Source of the DNA: Hungatella hathewayi
GTDB taxonomy: Bacteria; Bacillota; Clostridia; Lachnospirales; Lachnospiraceae
NCBI GenBank assembly: GCA_025149285.1
Contig: CP102274.1
Span: 2,247,501-2,311,500, forward strand
Direction of reading: 5' to 3'
DNA length: 64,000 nucleotides
Part shown: positions 35,576 to 44,689 of the stretch, piece after piece
How positions within the stretch are numbered: position 1 is the stretch's first letter
Layout of the letters: each line of letters opens with the position of its first letter
Made by a program: the position numbers and the translations under genes
The notes under the pieces: generated by a model
Database searches by the model: none
What the model was told of the DNA's origin: nothing
The model's input: only the letters and a program-made list of their open reading frames with translations

Positions 35576-37258
35576 ATGGCTTCAGAGGATGAACTTTTTG
35601 CCGGGTTTGGCGCAGATGCAGGCATGTTTTACAGCGCGCTTGTCAGAAGCACGGATAATTATATTTATATCATTAACATGAAGACTGATGTCGCGCTGGT
35701 ATCCCCGAATATGCAGAGAGACTTTGAGCTGGAAGGCAGGCTGGTGCCGGGACTCGTTACCGTATGGGGGAATCTGGTCCATCCCAGGGATTTTAAACGG
35801 TATTCGAAATCGATTGAGGAGATGCTGGACGGTGAGACCGATGTTCACGATGTGGAGTATCAGGTGCTCAACCGTAAAGGGGAGTATGTTTGGGTATGCT
35901 GCCGCGGTGTCCTTAAGAGAAATGAGGAAGGCGAGCCTGTGATTTTCGCAGGAGTGGTCACGGACCTGGGCAGTAAGGGGAAGATTGACTATACGACAGG
36001 GTTGTTTACCAATCGGGAATGTGAGAAGGAAGTCGGACGGATTTTCGACAGTGAAGAACATGCAGAGGGAGGAATTCTGCTTCTGGGTCTGGACGATTTC
36101 GTGAGAATCAACGATTTGAACAGCCATATCTTTGGCGATGCCGTACTGCGCCAGTTTGCACAGAGCGTTCAGCAGCTTCTTCCGCCTGAGGCAGCCATAT
36201 ACCGGTTTGACGGCGATGAATTCGCGGTCGTCTATCCCGGCGCCGGGGAAGCGGAACTGCGTGCTCTGTATCAGAAGATTCACGTGTACTGCAACCGGCC
36301 CCATAAGATCGACGACAGTTCGTATTTTCTCACGGTATCCGTCGGTGTAGCCATGATGGGCAAAGACGGTAACGGCTATCAGGAGCTGCTGACCTGTGCG
36401 CTAAGCGCTCTGGAGGTGTCCAAACAGAACGGGAAGAATACAGTTACGTTCTTTTCGCAGGATATGATGCACACCAGAAGGCGCGCGCTGGAGCTTTCCA
36501 GCCGCCTTCAGCTCAGTGTGATGAACGGTATGGAGTCCTTTCATCTTGCCTACCAGCCGTTTGTGCATTCGGATACCCTGCAGGTTTCTGGTGCGGAGGC
36601 TCTGCTTCGATGGTCCTGTGAGCCCTACGGCGTGGTTTCTCCGGTCGAGTTCATACCGCTTCTGGAGGCAGGCGGTCTGATCGTACCCGTCGGAAAATGG
36701 GTTCTGGAGGAAGCGGTGCGAACCTGTAAAAAGTGGCTCACGTATCAGCCTGATTTTATCATGAATGTCAATATTTCGTATCTGCAGATGCTCGATGAGT
36801 CATTTATAGATTTCGTGAAGCAGACTTTGAATCAATACAATCTTCCTCCCGCCCATATCGTCCTGGAACTGACGGAGAGCTGCTTCGTCACGGACATGGA
36901 GGCGCTTAAGGAAGCCTTCCGGCTCCTTCGCAATTTAAAGATACAGATTGCCATGGATGATTTTGGAACCGGTTATTCCTCTCTGGGCATGCTTTCCCAG
37001 TCGCCGGCGGATATCGTGAAGATTGACCGTCTGTTTATCACTGCCATCGGAGACAAAGAGAATGAATTTAACCGGTCGTTTATCGGTTCGGTGATCCAGC
37101 TCTGCCACAGAGTGGGAATATCCGTATGTGTGGAAGGCGTAGAGCGTAAGAATGAGCTGGATACGGTCTGTTCCTTAGAGGCCGACTGCATTCAGGGATA
37201 TTACATATCGAAACCACTGCTTCAGGAGGAATTTGAAAAGAAATTCTGGGAAGCATGA
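35576..37258 (+). CDS. Cytoplasmic PAS-GGDEF-EAL c-di-GMP protein
   Basis: 560 residues, no membrane segment. Residues 15-135 are a PAS domain of the PAS_3 type (VHDVEYQVLNRKGEYVWVCC). Residues 138-300 are a GGDEF domain whose motif is DGDEF in YRFDGDEFAVV near residue 212, so the first Gly is replaced and cyclase activity is uncertain. Residues 320-555 are an EAL domain with EAL in GAEALLRW near 340, DDFG in AMDDFGTGYSSL near 461 and CVEGVE near 520, consistent with phosphodiesterase activity. The PAS domain suggests a soluble signal such as redox or a small molecule. Monocistronic. Confidence 0.9.
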   Translation: MASEDELFAGFGADAGMFYSALVRSTDNYIYIINMKTDVALVSPNMQRDFELEGRLVPGLVTVWGNLVHPRDFKRYSKSIEEMLDGETDVHDVEYQVLNRKGEYVWVCCRGVLKRNEEGEPVIFAGVVTDLGSKGKIDYTTGLFTNRECEKEVGRIFDSEEHAEGGILLLGLDDFVRINDLNSHIFGDAVLRQFAQSVQQLLPPEAAIYRFDGDEFAVVYPGAGEAELRALYQKIHVYCNRPHKIDDSSYFLTVSVGVAMMGKDGNGYQELLTCALSALEVSKQNGKNTVTFFSQDMMHTRRRALELSSRLQLSVMNGMESFHLAYQPFVHSDTLQVSGAEALLRWSCEPYGVVSPVEFIPLLEAGGLIVPVGKWVLEEAVRTCKKWLTYQPDFIMNVNISYLQMLDESFIDFVKQTLNQYNLPPAHIVLELTESCFVTDMEALKEAFRLLRNLKIQIAMDDFGTGYSSLGMLSQSPADIVKIDRLFITAIGDKENEFNRSFIGSVIQLCHRVGISVCVEGVERKNELDTVCSLEADCIQGYYISKPLLQEEFEKKFWEA

Positions 37259-37262
37259 TTTC

Positions 37263-37296
37263 TTGAAGGAACGGTAACATTGAAGGAACGGTAACA
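37263..37296 (+). repeat. Perfect 17-bp tandem duplication
   Basis: TTGAAGGAACGGTAACA occurs at 37263-37279 and again at 37280-37296, between the stop codon of the EAL gene and its terminator. Confidence 0.95.
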
Positions 37297-37297
37297 G

Positions 37298-37326
37298 AGA
37301 AGAGGCCGCGGCAGGTCTCTTCTTTC
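37298..37326 (+). terminator. Rho-independent terminator
   Basis: AGAAGAG pairs with CTCTTCT around a GC-rich centre, followed by TTCTATTT. It ends the PAS-GGDEF-EAL transcript. Confidence 0.65.
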
Positions 37327-37410
37327 TATTTATCTGCCCAAAACAAATGGATTATTTCCAGAATAATGGCAAATTTGGTAAAAACTTTAGAAAATTATAA
37401 GAATTTATTG

Positions 37411-37440
37411 TTGTAAAAGATTATGAGATGCCATTATAAT
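37411..37440 (+). promoter_or_regulatory. Candidate promoter of the efflux operon
   Basis: TTGTAA (37411-37416), 18 bases, TATAAT (37435-37440), about 44 bases before ATG 37484. Confidence 0.55.
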
Positions 37441-37483
37441 GGGGGAGAATGGAGCGAGATATCAATCAGGAGGAAAGAGACGT

Positions 37484-38998
37484 ATGAAAGACGAATTCAA
37501 CCACGTGGAAATAGACGGTAAAGAGGCGGACGCCATCCAGGTAAAGATGGATGATGTCGTAGCCGATGCTGAGAAGTTTGCGGCGGAAGAAAGATCAGCG
37601 GATCCGGACCGGAACCGGAAGGGCGGCGCGGAGTCTGAGCTGGAGATGGAAGAACAGATGAGCGACGAGGAGTTTAATGAAGAACTGAAGGAGCTCATGG
37701 AGGAAGACAACTCCGGAAAGAAAAAGAAGAAAAAGAAGAAAAAAGGAGAACGGGGACGCAGGAAAAAATGGAGCGTCAGGAAGAAAATCCTTGTCGGTGC
37801 CGGAGCCGCAGTGGTAGTCATTTTTGGTGCTTCCAAAGTGATGGGAGGAGGCAAGGCGCCCCAGATGATGGCCGCCACATTTCCGCTGAGCAGGGGCGAA
37901 GTGGTGGAGATGCTTTCGGTCAGCGGCCCTGTGGAGGGAACTGACAGTGTGGAAGTTGTATCCAATTTACACGCGGAGATTCTGGAGATTCCGGTTAAAG
38001 AAGGAGACCGTGTGGAAAAGGGACAACTGCTGGCCACTCTGGATGAGAAGGACGCGAAAAAAGAAGTGGATATCGCCCAGAACGCCTATGACCTTGCAGT
38101 GACTACATACAATGAAAAACAGATCGAGGCTGAGAACGGCTATGCGAAGGCCAGGCAGGACTACGATGCGGCAAAGGCCAATTATGACAGAACGAACGTA
38201 TTGTTCCAGGCGGGAAGCGCATCTCAGCTGGAGCTGGAGAATGTTTCCGATGCACTGAACAACGCGCAGCGCGAACTCAAGACATTTACGCTGAAAGACG
38301 GCAGACCGGTGGCTAACGAATCGTATTCCCTTCAGATTGAGAATGCGGCGTTTGAACTGGACCAGAAGAAGGAACTTCTGGCCAACACAAAGGTTACCAG
38401 CCCCATCGCCGGCACCGTGGTCCGTGTGAACTGCAAGGTGGGCCGTTTCGCAGATAAGACGGATGATGACAAGCCGATGTTCATTATTGAAAATCTGGAT
38501 GTCCTGGAGATGAAGATCAATGTCAGCGAGTATTCCATCGGCAAGGTTAAGATCGGCCAGCCGGTAGAGATCAGTGCGGATATTTTAAACGGAGAGAACG
38601 TTAAGGGCGAGGTGACTGCCATTTCTCCGACCGGTGAGGAGAAGGGAAACGGCTCCACGGAGCGTGTAATCCCGACGACGATCCGTATTATTGATCAGAA
38701 TACCCGCCTGATCGCAGGAATTACAGCGAAGGCGAAGATTGAACTTCAGAAGGCAGAGGATGCATGGGTAGTTCCGGTTTCGGCCCTTTATCAGCAGCCG
38801 GATGGCAGCACCGCGATCGTAGCCGTAGAAGACAACATTGCCCATATGATCCCCGTGACCACAGGAGTCGAAAGCGACATTCAGGTGCAGGTGATTCCGG
38901 CAGAGGAAGGAAAGCTGACAGAGGGAATGCAGATCATCGAGACACCGGCGGCGTATCTTACAGACGGTATGGCCGTTGTAGCTGTTCCGGCTGCATAG
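37484..38998 (+). CDS. HlyD/MacA-like efflux adaptor with long acidic and poly-lysine cytoplasmic N-terminus
   Basis: About 504 residues from ATG 37484 (CAGGAGGAA at 37467-37475; open frame from 37439). Residues 1-75 are acidic and predicted soluble. Residues 80-95 hold a run of lysines. One membrane anchor lies at about 98-118. The rest is a membrane-fusion protein: lipoyl/biotinyl-like half motif (VEVVSNLHAEILEIPVKEGD), an alpha-hairpin (about residues 185-280), the second lipoyl half (VTSPIAGTVVRVNCKVG) and beta-barrel domains. In Gram-positives such proteins work with MacB-like ABC systems, and the ATPase and two permeases follow at once. The charged N-terminal extension is not part of typical MacA. 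Confidence 0.9.
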   Translation: MKDEFNHVEIDGKEADAIQVKMDDVVADAEKFAAEERSADPDRNRKGGAESELEMEEQMSDEEFNEELKELMEEDNSGKKKKKKKKKGERGRRKKWSVRKKILVGAGAAVVVIFGASKVMGGGKAPQMMAATFPLSRGEVVEMLSVSGPVEGTDSVEVVSNLHAEILEIPVKEGDRVEKGQLLATLDEKDAKKEVDIAQNAYDLAVTTYNEKQIEAENGYAKARQDYDAAKANYDRTNVLFQAGSASQLELENVSDALNNAQRELKTFTLKDGRPVANESYSLQIENAAFELDQKKELLANTKVTSPIAGTVVRVNCKVGRFADKTDDDKPMFIIENLDVLEMKINVSEYSIGKVKIGQPVEISADILNGENVKGEVTAISPTGEEKGNGSTERVIPTTIRIIDQNTRLIAGITAKAKIELQKAEDAWVVPVSALYQQPDGSTAIVAVEDNIAHMIPVTTGVESDIQVQVIPAEEGKLTEGMQIIETPAAYLTDGMAVVAVPAA

Positions 38999-39014
38999 AA
39001 AAGGAGGAAGCAAT

Positions 39015-39809
39015 ATGTGGAAAAGGGAAAAAAAGCTTCCTTCCTGCACGAACGAAAAAGCCTCGGATGATCTGATCCGGCTTGTAGATATGGTGAAGAT
39101 ATACGATACCGGTTCCATTAAGGTTCTGGGCTTAAAACGAATCAACTTAACCATTAAGCGGGGAGAGTTTGTGGCGATCATGGGTCAGTCCGGTTCCGGA
39201 AAATCTACCCTGATGAATATTTTGGGCTGTCTGGACCGGCCGACCATGGGCCATTATTACCTGGATGGAATCGATACGGCTGACATGAGTCCGGATGCGC
39301 TGTCTGCGATCCGGAACAGAAAGATCGGCTTTGTATTCCAGTCCTTTAACTTAATTTCGAGAACATCGGCGCTGAAGAACGTAGAGCTCCCCATGACGTA
39401 CGCTCACAAATCCAAGAAAATGAGGGAGCAGCGCGCGTTGGAGCTTCTGGAACGGGTGGGCCTGGGAGAAAGGTATGAACACATGCCTAATGAACTCTCC
39501 GGCGGACAGCGGCAGAGGGTTGCCATTGCGAGGGCTCTGGCGAATGAACCGCCGCTGATCCTGGCCGATGAGCCCACCGGTAATCTGGATACCGCCTCCT
39601 CTGTGGAAATCATGGAGCTGTTTTCCCGGCTGCATAAGGAAGGCGCTACGGTAGTCGTGGTTACCCATGAGGAAGACATCGCCGCATTCACGGAACGGAT
39701 AATCCGGTTTCGGGATGGCCAGGTAGTGAGTGACAAGCGGAATATTCCGAAGGAACTTACGGAAGAGGAAGCAGTTAAAATGAAGAAAGAAGGGACGCCA
39801 TGCTGCTAG
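39015..39809 (+). CDS. MacB/LolD-type ABC transporter ATPase
   Basis: 264 residues; ATG 39015 with AAGGAGGAAG. Walker A GQSGSGKST is near residue 56, Q-loop FVFQSFNLI, signature LSGGQRQRVAIARAL near 161, Walker B LILADEPTGNLD near 181, and the switch His in VVTHEED. It is of the MacB/LolD/FtsE type that powers mechanotransmission rather than translocation of solute through the membrane. It overlaps the first permease gene by 10 bases. The N-terminal 25 residues before the first beta strand are an extension. Confidence 0.93.
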   Translation: MWKREKKLPSCTNEKASDDLIRLVDMVKIYDTGSIKVLGLKRINLTIKRGEFVAIMGQSGSGKSTLMNILGCLDRPTMGHYYLDGIDTADMSPDALSAIRNRKIGFVFQSFNLISRTSALKNVELPMTYAHKSKKMREQRALELLERVGLGERYEHMPNELSGGQRQRVAIARALANEPPLILADEPTGNLDTASSVEIMELFSRLHKEGATVVVVTHEEDIAAFTERIIRFRDGQVVSDKRNIPKELTEEEAVKMKKEGTPCC

Positions 39810-41008
39810 AAAATATGACCATGGCGCTCCACGCCATCCGGTCTAACAAGATGCGCTCGTTTCTTACCATGCTGGGAATCATCATCGGTATCGCGTCGGT
39901 GATCGCCATTGTTTCCGTCGGTGACAGCATGCGGTCCCTCTATGCGGATGCCTATAAAAATGTGGGGGTAAACCGGGCGGTTGTACTGGTATCCTGGAAT
40001 GTGGATGATTTCCGGATGAGTGATTATTTCACTCTGGATGAACTGGACCGGGCAAAGGAAGTATTTAAAGACAAGATTGCATACATGGACAGCGACGCCT
40101 ATGCCAGCACCGATGCGGTTTATGGCAGAAATAAGGTGAAATACAGCTTTCAGGGCATTGATTATAATTATCCCCAGGTACAGCCCATGAATATTATCTA
40201 TGGCCGTGAACTGAACGAAGCTGACGTAAAGGGACGAAGAAATAATGTAGTACTGGAAGACAAGGGCGCGGAGATGCTGTTTGGAACAGCCAACTGTGTC
40301 GGCAGAACATTCCGTATGACCATCAATAAGTCTACGGAGGAATTTACCGTGGTCGGTGTCTACCGCAAGGATTTGTCTCCGCTGGAGGCGATGATGATGG
40401 GCAACGGACGGACGCAGTCGGGCTTTATACCATACACGATCCTCACGCGTCCCAGCGATTACTTCCAGGATTTAAACTTTTATGTAAAAGACGGAGTGGA
40501 TATGAAGGCATTTCTGCCTGAGATTGCCCGCTACGTTGCAAAGATAAAAGGAAGACCGGTATCTGAAATCATGACCCAGTCGGTTGTGGAACAGATGGGA
40601 AGCGTGGATACCGTACTGGGCGGAATGTCTGCCGCGGTAGGCGGTATTGCAGCGATTTCCCTGCTGGTAGGCGGGATCGGGATCATGAACATTATGATGG
40701 TGTCCGTTACGGAGAGAACAAGGGAGATCGGAATCAGGAAGGCCCTGGGAGCCCGTACCCGCGATATCATGATGCAGTTTTTGACAGAGTCTGCACTTAT
40801 GTCGGCCTGCGGAGGCATCATCGGAATCGTACTGGGAGTCGGGATTGTCACGATTGGTGGAAGCGCCATGGGGATGGTTCCTGTTGTGAAGGTATCTGTA
40901 ATCCTTGTGGCGGTAGGATTCTCCGCACTGGTTGGAATCTTCTTTGGACTGTATCCGGCATCGAAGGCGGCAAAGGCCGATCCGATTGATGCCCTGCGCT
41001 ATGAATAG
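39800..41008 (+). CDS. MacB-like FtsX-family ABC permease, copy 1
   Basis: 402 residues. One N-terminal membrane helix after the conserved ALHAIRSNKMRSFLTMLGIIIG start, then a MacB periplasmic core domain (extracellular here) of about 220 residues, then three C-terminal helices with the FtsX block (GGIGIMNIMMVSVTERTREI, RKALGAR). Ends PASKAAKADPIDALRYE, usual for the family. It is closely similar along its length to the next gene, showing tandem duplication. It probably forms a heterodimer with copy 2 driven by the ATPase at 39015. Confidence 0.93.
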   Translation: MLLENMTMALHAIRSNKMRSFLTMLGIIIGIASVIAIVSVGDSMRSLYADAYKNVGVNRAVVLVSWNVDDFRMSDYFTLDELDRAKEVFKDKIAYMDSDAYASTDAVYGRNKVKYSFQGIDYNYPQVQPMNIIYGRELNEADVKGRRNNVVLEDKGAEMLFGTANCVGRTFRMTINKSTEEFTVVGVYRKDLSPLEAMMMGNGRTQSGFIPYTILTRPSDYFQDLNFYVKDGVDMKAFLPEIARYVAKIKGRPVSEIMTQSVVEQMGSVDTVLGGMSAAVGGIAAISLLVGGIGIMNIMMVSVTERTREIGIRKALGARTRDIMMQFLTESALMSACGGIIGIVLGVGIVTIGGSAMGMVPVVKVSVILVAVGFSALVGIFFGLYPASKAAKADPIDALRYE

Positions 41009-41025
41009 GGAAAGGAGAGACCATC

Positions 41026-42237
41026 ATGCTGCTTGAAAATATGTTTATGGCACTGCATGCCATCAGAGCCAATAAGATGCGTTCCTTTCTCACCATGCTG
41101 GGAATCATCATCGGCATCGGGTCTGTGATAGCAATCGTGTCCATAGGAGATACCATGCGTTCCATGGTAGCCGGTCTGTACGCCAACGTGGGCATGACCA
41201 GAGCTCTGATCTATATCTGGCCGGCCGACGGCAGTGACCAGCGGGACAGTGACTACTTTAATATGGAACAGATGGAACGGATCAAAGAAGTGTTTCAGGA
41301 CGATATTGAATATATCGACAGCAACGCCTACTACAGCGGTGAGGCGCTTCACGGCCGAAATAAAGTGAAATTCCAGTTTCAGGGAATCGATTACAACTAT
41401 CCGGATGTACAGAAGATTAATATTATTTATGGCCGCAATTTAAACGAGGCCGATGTCAAGGGCCGCAAGAAAAATGTGGTTCTGGAATCCAAAGGGGCCA
41501 TGGAGCTGTTCGGGACGGAAAATGCGGTTGGAAAAACGTTCCGCACCACCGTCTACGGCGAGACGGATGATTACAATGTGGTAGGAGTTTATAAGAAGGA
41601 GCTGACTCCGATCGAGGCCATGATGATGGGAACCGGTCAGACCAAGGAAGCATTTATTCCGTATACGATTCTGACATGGCCCAACGATTATCTGTTCCAG
41701 GTGAATCTCTTCGCCAGGGAAGGAACGGATATGAAGGAATTTGAAGGGCGGATCGTCCCTTATATCGCGAGGCTTAAGGACCGGCAGCCTGCGGATGTGA
41801 CATTTTACTCGGCGCTTGACGAGATGAGCGGTATGGATACCATGATGGGCGGACTCTCCGCTGCGGTGGGAGGCATCGCTGCGATCTCTCTTCTGGTGGG
41901 AGGCATCGGTATCATGAATATCATGCTGGTATCCGTCACGGAGCGGACCAGGGAAATCGGAATCAGAAAGGCTCTGGGAGCGAGAACCCACGATGTCATG
42001 ATCCAGTTTCTGACGGAATCAGCGATTTTGTCCGCGTTTGGAGGAATTCTGGGCGTAGTCATCGGTGCGGGACTGGTTATGGCAGGCGGAGCGCTGTTCG
42101 GTCTTTCGGTGGTAGTAAAACCCCAGGTGGTCCTTGTTGCAGTAGGTTTTTCGGCTCTGGTCGGTCTGTTTTTCGGTCTGTATCCTGCGTCGAAGGCGGC
42201 GAAAAAAGACCCCATTGACGCGCTTCGGTACGAATAA
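41026..42237 (+). CDS. MacB-like FtsX-family ABC permease, copy 2
   Basis: 403 residues, collinear with copy 1 from ALHAIRANKMRSFLTMLGII to the closing DPIDALRYE. Shared blocks inside the extracellular domain include FQGIDYNYP, NIIYGR and LNEADVKGR; divergence is greatest in the strands between them. AAAGGAGAG lies before ATG 41026, 17 bases after copy 1. Two separate paralogous permeases next to one ATPase suggest an obligate heterodimer. Confidence 0.93.
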   Translation: MLLENMFMALHAIRANKMRSFLTMLGIIIGIGSVIAIVSIGDTMRSMVAGLYANVGMTRALIYIWPADGSDQRDSDYFNMEQMERIKEVFQDDIEYIDSNAYYSGEALHGRNKVKFQFQGIDYNYPDVQKINIIYGRNLNEADVKGRKKNVVLESKGAMELFGTENAVGKTFRTTVYGETDDYNVVGVYKKELTPIEAMMMGTGQTKEAFIPYTILTWPNDYLFQVNLFAREGTDMKEFEGRIVPYIARLKDRQPADVTFYSALDEMSGMDTMMGGLSAAVGGIAAISLLVGGIGIMNIMLVSVTERTREIGIRKALGARTHDVMIQFLTESAILSAFGGILGVVIGAGLVMAGGALFGLSVVVKPQVVLVAVGFSALVGLFFGLYPASKAAKKDPIDALRYE

Positions 42238-42273
42238 AAAATTTCGAAATCATGAAGAAATAAGTGTGTGCAG

Positions 42274-42315
42274 CCGGGAATTTTCCTGTATTTTACAGGG
42301 ATTTTCCCGGTTTTG
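42274..42315 (+). terminator. Rho-independent terminator after the efflux operon
   Basis: CCGGGAATTTTCCTGTA (42274-42290) opposes TACAGGGATTTTCCCGG (42294-42310) with a few internal mismatches, followed by TTTTG. Confidence 0.8.
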
Positions 42316-42373
42316 AACTTTACAAAATTATAAAAATCTCCAGATGGGGCTCGCCAAGTAAAAAGTTCTATGC

Positions 42374-42379
42374 TATAAT
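42374..42379 (+). promoter_or_regulatory. Extended -10 promoter upstream of the cda operon
   Basis: TGCTATAAT gives an extended -10 (TATAAT at 42374-42379), 34 bases before ATG 42414. The -35 region (TCGCCA at 42351-42356) is poor. Confidence 0.6.
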
Positions 42380-42413
42380 AAGATGATATGTTACGGTGTA
42401 TTGAGGAGAGCCT

Positions 42414-42842
42414 ATGCTGAGTGAAGAAAAAATCAAAATCATGACGAACCTCGCCATGTTCGAAAAAAATGAGGGGAACAGGATATTTCCTGTAAACCGG
42501 TATTTTAAGAGTGATTATATCAGCAGCAAACTGCTGCGTTCCTTTTTCAGTTATACCCTGAGCTTCCTTTTAGGCCTTGTCATGTGGGTGCTCTGTGATA
42601 TTGAGAAGTGGATGAATGTCCTGCGGATTGACACTCTGATTGAAGTGGGCATGAAGGCAGGCGTGATCTATCTGGCCGGACTTGTGGTATATCTCATCAT
42701 AAGCCTGTGTGTATATGCGAAGCGGTACGACTATGCGAGCCGCGGGATGAAGGTCTATATGGCAAAGCTGAAAAGGCTGGACAAACGGTATGAAGGCAAT
42801 TCCAGACCCGGAGCACGGACTAAAGGAGGACGGACCCAATGA
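42414..42842 (+). CDS. Uncharacterised small membrane protein (first gene of the cda operon)
   Basis: 142 residues, family not recognised. Two membrane segments at about residues 45-62 and 80-102, with a soluble N-terminus of about 40 residues and a basic, Gly/Arg-rich C-terminus (RYEGNSRPGARTKGGRT). GAGGAGAG precedes ATG 42414. The stop overlaps the next start (ATGATGA, 4 bases), so the two proteins are probably made together. It heads the run leading to cdaA/cdaR, which suggests a role linked to c-di-AMP or envelope homeostasis, but the sequence shows no catalytic motif. Confidence 0.75.
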   Translation: MLSEEKIKIMTNLAMFEKNEGNRIFPVNRYFKSDYISSKLLRSFFSYTLSFLLGLVMWVLCDIEKWMNVLRIDTLIEVGMKAGVIYLAGLVVYLIISLCVYAKRYDYASRGMKVYMAKLKRLDKRYEGNSRPGARTKGGRTQ

Positions 42843-43786
42843 TGAGTCTTCTCGTATTCAAGGAACGATTAAAGGAATTTTATACAAAATTTGACATCTA
42901 TATCACGCCGGTAATCAAGTTTGTGTACAGTTACCTTGCGTTCTGGCTGATGAACCGGAATATTGGTTTCATGGCAAAACTCACGAATCCGCTGGTTCCT
43001 CTGGTATTGGCTCTGGTGTGTTCGTTTCTGCCCTACAGTGCGGTAAGCTTTCTGGCTGCAGTGTTTATGCTGGCCCACTTATGGGCGGTATCCTTTGAGG
43101 TTACGCTGGTTATGGCGGTGTTTGTTCTGGTGGTTGCACTTCTGTATTACGGCTTCCATCCCGGTGACAGCTGTCTGCTGATCCTCACGCCGATCTTTTT
43201 CGTACTGAAGATTCCATATGCGATTCCTCTGATTGTCGGCCTGTCAGGCGGTATCGTTTCCGTGATCCCGGTGGGCTGCGGTGTTTTTATCTACTATACG
43301 CTGCTGTATGTGAAACAGAATGCAGGAGTTCTGACCAATGAGTTCTCAGCTGATATGATGCAGCGGTTTTCTCAGATTGTGAAGAGTCTCTTCGGCAATC
43401 AACTGATGTTAGTGCTGATTGCGGCGTTTGCGGCTGCGATTGTAGTCGTGTTTATTCTTAAGAATATGTCCTTCGATTACTCCTGGATCATCGCTATCGT
43501 GGCGGGAACCATCGCCCAGCTGGTGGTGATTTTTATCGGTGATATCACGTTTGATGTATCAGTTCCGGTAAGCGAGCTCATTATAGGAGTGGCAGTCTCT
43601 TTGATTCTGTCCGGGATTTACACGTTTTTCGTCTTCGCAGTGGACTACTCGCGGACGGAATACGTCCAGTTTGAGGATGACGATTATTATTATTACGTGA
43701 AGGCAGTGCCGAAGCTGACGGTGAGCACGCCCGACGTAAAGGTTCAGAAAATAAATGCCAGAAAACTCCAGAGACCACAGCGTTAG
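42839..43786 (+). CDS. Uncharacterised polytopic membrane protein upstream of cdaA
   Basis: 315 residues with about eight membrane segments (for example AKLTNPLVPLVLALVCSFLP, MAVFVLVVALLYYGF, IVSVIPVGCGVFIYYTLLYV, MLVLIAAFAAAIVVVFIL). A tyrosine-rich acidic tail (FEDDDYYYYVKAVPKL) and a basic end follow. No family name or active-site motif recognised; it could be a channel or transporter. Start ATG 42839 (or 42842) has AAAGGAGG upstream, and cdaA follows 30 bases after its stop. The cytoplasmic tail might contact CdaA or CdaR, which is speculative. Confidence 0.78.
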   Translation: MMSLLVFKERLKEFYTKFDIYITPVIKFVYSYLAFWLMNRNIGFMAKLTNPLVPLVLALVCSFLPYSAVSFLAAVFMLAHLWAVSFEVTLVMAVFVLVVALLYYGFHPGDSCLLILTPIFFVLKIPYAIPLIVGLSGGIVSVIPVGCGVFIYYTLLYVKQNAGVLTNEFSADMMQRFSQIVKSLFGNQLMLVLIAAFAAAIVVVFILKNMSFDYSWIIAIVAGTIAQLVVIFIGDITFDVSVPVSELIIGVAVSLILSGIYTFFVFAVDYSRTEYVQFEDDDYYYYVKAVPKLTVSTPDVKVQKINARKLQRPQR

Positions 43787-43816
43787 GCGAAACTGGAAAA
43801 AGGGAGGTGGACTTTC

Positions 43817-44689
43817 GTGGCAGATATTATAGATGGATTATATTCCTGGGTTTCATTCTTACCAAGGATAACCAAGACGAATCTCATTGAGATTATTATC
43901 ATAGCAGTACTTCTGTATGAGCTGCTTGTCTGGATTATGAATACGAGAGCCTGGACTCTCCTAAAGGGTATTCTGTTAATATTATGTTTCTATGTGCTGA
44001 CCTATATTTTCCGTCTTGATAATATCAAGTGGATTTTGAATACGATTGCGACGCCTGCGGTGACGATGGCGATCGTGATTTTCCAGCCGGAGCTTCGAAA
44101 GGCGCTGGAACAGCTGGGAAGCAGAAACCCGCTCACAGGAATTCTTACCTTTGATGACGGGAAGGATAATTCCGGTTTTACTGACAGGACCATCAACGAG
44201 CTGGTGAAAGCCACGTTTGAGATGGCCAAGGTGAAGACGGGAGCGCTCATGGTGATTGAGCGGGGCGACTCCTTAAAGGAGATCGAGCGAACCGGTATTG
44301 AGATTAATGGTCTGGTATCCAGCCAGCTCCTGATTAATATATTCGAACACAATACACCGCTTCACGACGGCGCGGTGGTGATACACGGAAACAGGGTGGC
44401 GGCGGCTACCTGCTACTTACCGCTGTCCGACAACATGTCCATCAGCAAGGAGCTGGGAACGAGGCATCGTGCCGCGGTCGGCGTCAGCGAGGTGACTGAC
44501 AGTCTGACCATCGTGGTGTCGGAGGAGACGGGACGCGTATCCGTCGCTTCGGAAGGCGGCTTAAAGCGCGCGGTTGACGCTGATGCGCTGCGGGAACTGC
44601 TCATGGATCTCAAACATGTGGAAGGAGAAGGAAGCAGATTTAAGATATTGAAGGGAAGGCGGAAAAATGAAGGAAAAATTGCTAAATAA
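43817..44689 (+). CDS. cdaA: Diadenylate cyclase CdaA
   Basis: 290 residues. GTG 43817 follows AGGGAGGTGG. Three N-terminal membrane helices (about residues 18-95) precede a DisA_N diadenylate cyclase domain that makes c-di-AMP from two ATP. Both signature motifs are present: DGA in LHDGAVVI near residue 183 and RHR in GTRHRAAVG near 216. It matches the CdaA (TIGR00159) layout and length. cdaR overlaps its 3' end by 23 bases. In Firmicutes c-di-AMP controls potassium/osmolyte uptake and wall homeostasis. The usual third gene, glmM, is not next to cdaR here. Confidence 0.96.
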   Translation: MADIIDGLYSWVSFLPRITKTNLIEIIIIAVLLYELLVWIMNTRAWTLLKGILLILCFYVLTYIFRLDNIKWILNTIATPAVTMAIVIFQPELRKALEQLGSRNPLTGILTFDDGKDNSGFTDRTINELVKATFEMAKVKTGALMVIERGDSLKEIERTGIEINGLVSSQLLINIFEHNTPLHDGAVVIHGNRVAAATCYLPLSDNMSISKELGTRHRAAVGVSEVTDSLTIVVSEETGRVSVASEGGLKRAVDADALRELLMDLKHVEGEGSRFKILKGRRKNEGKIAK

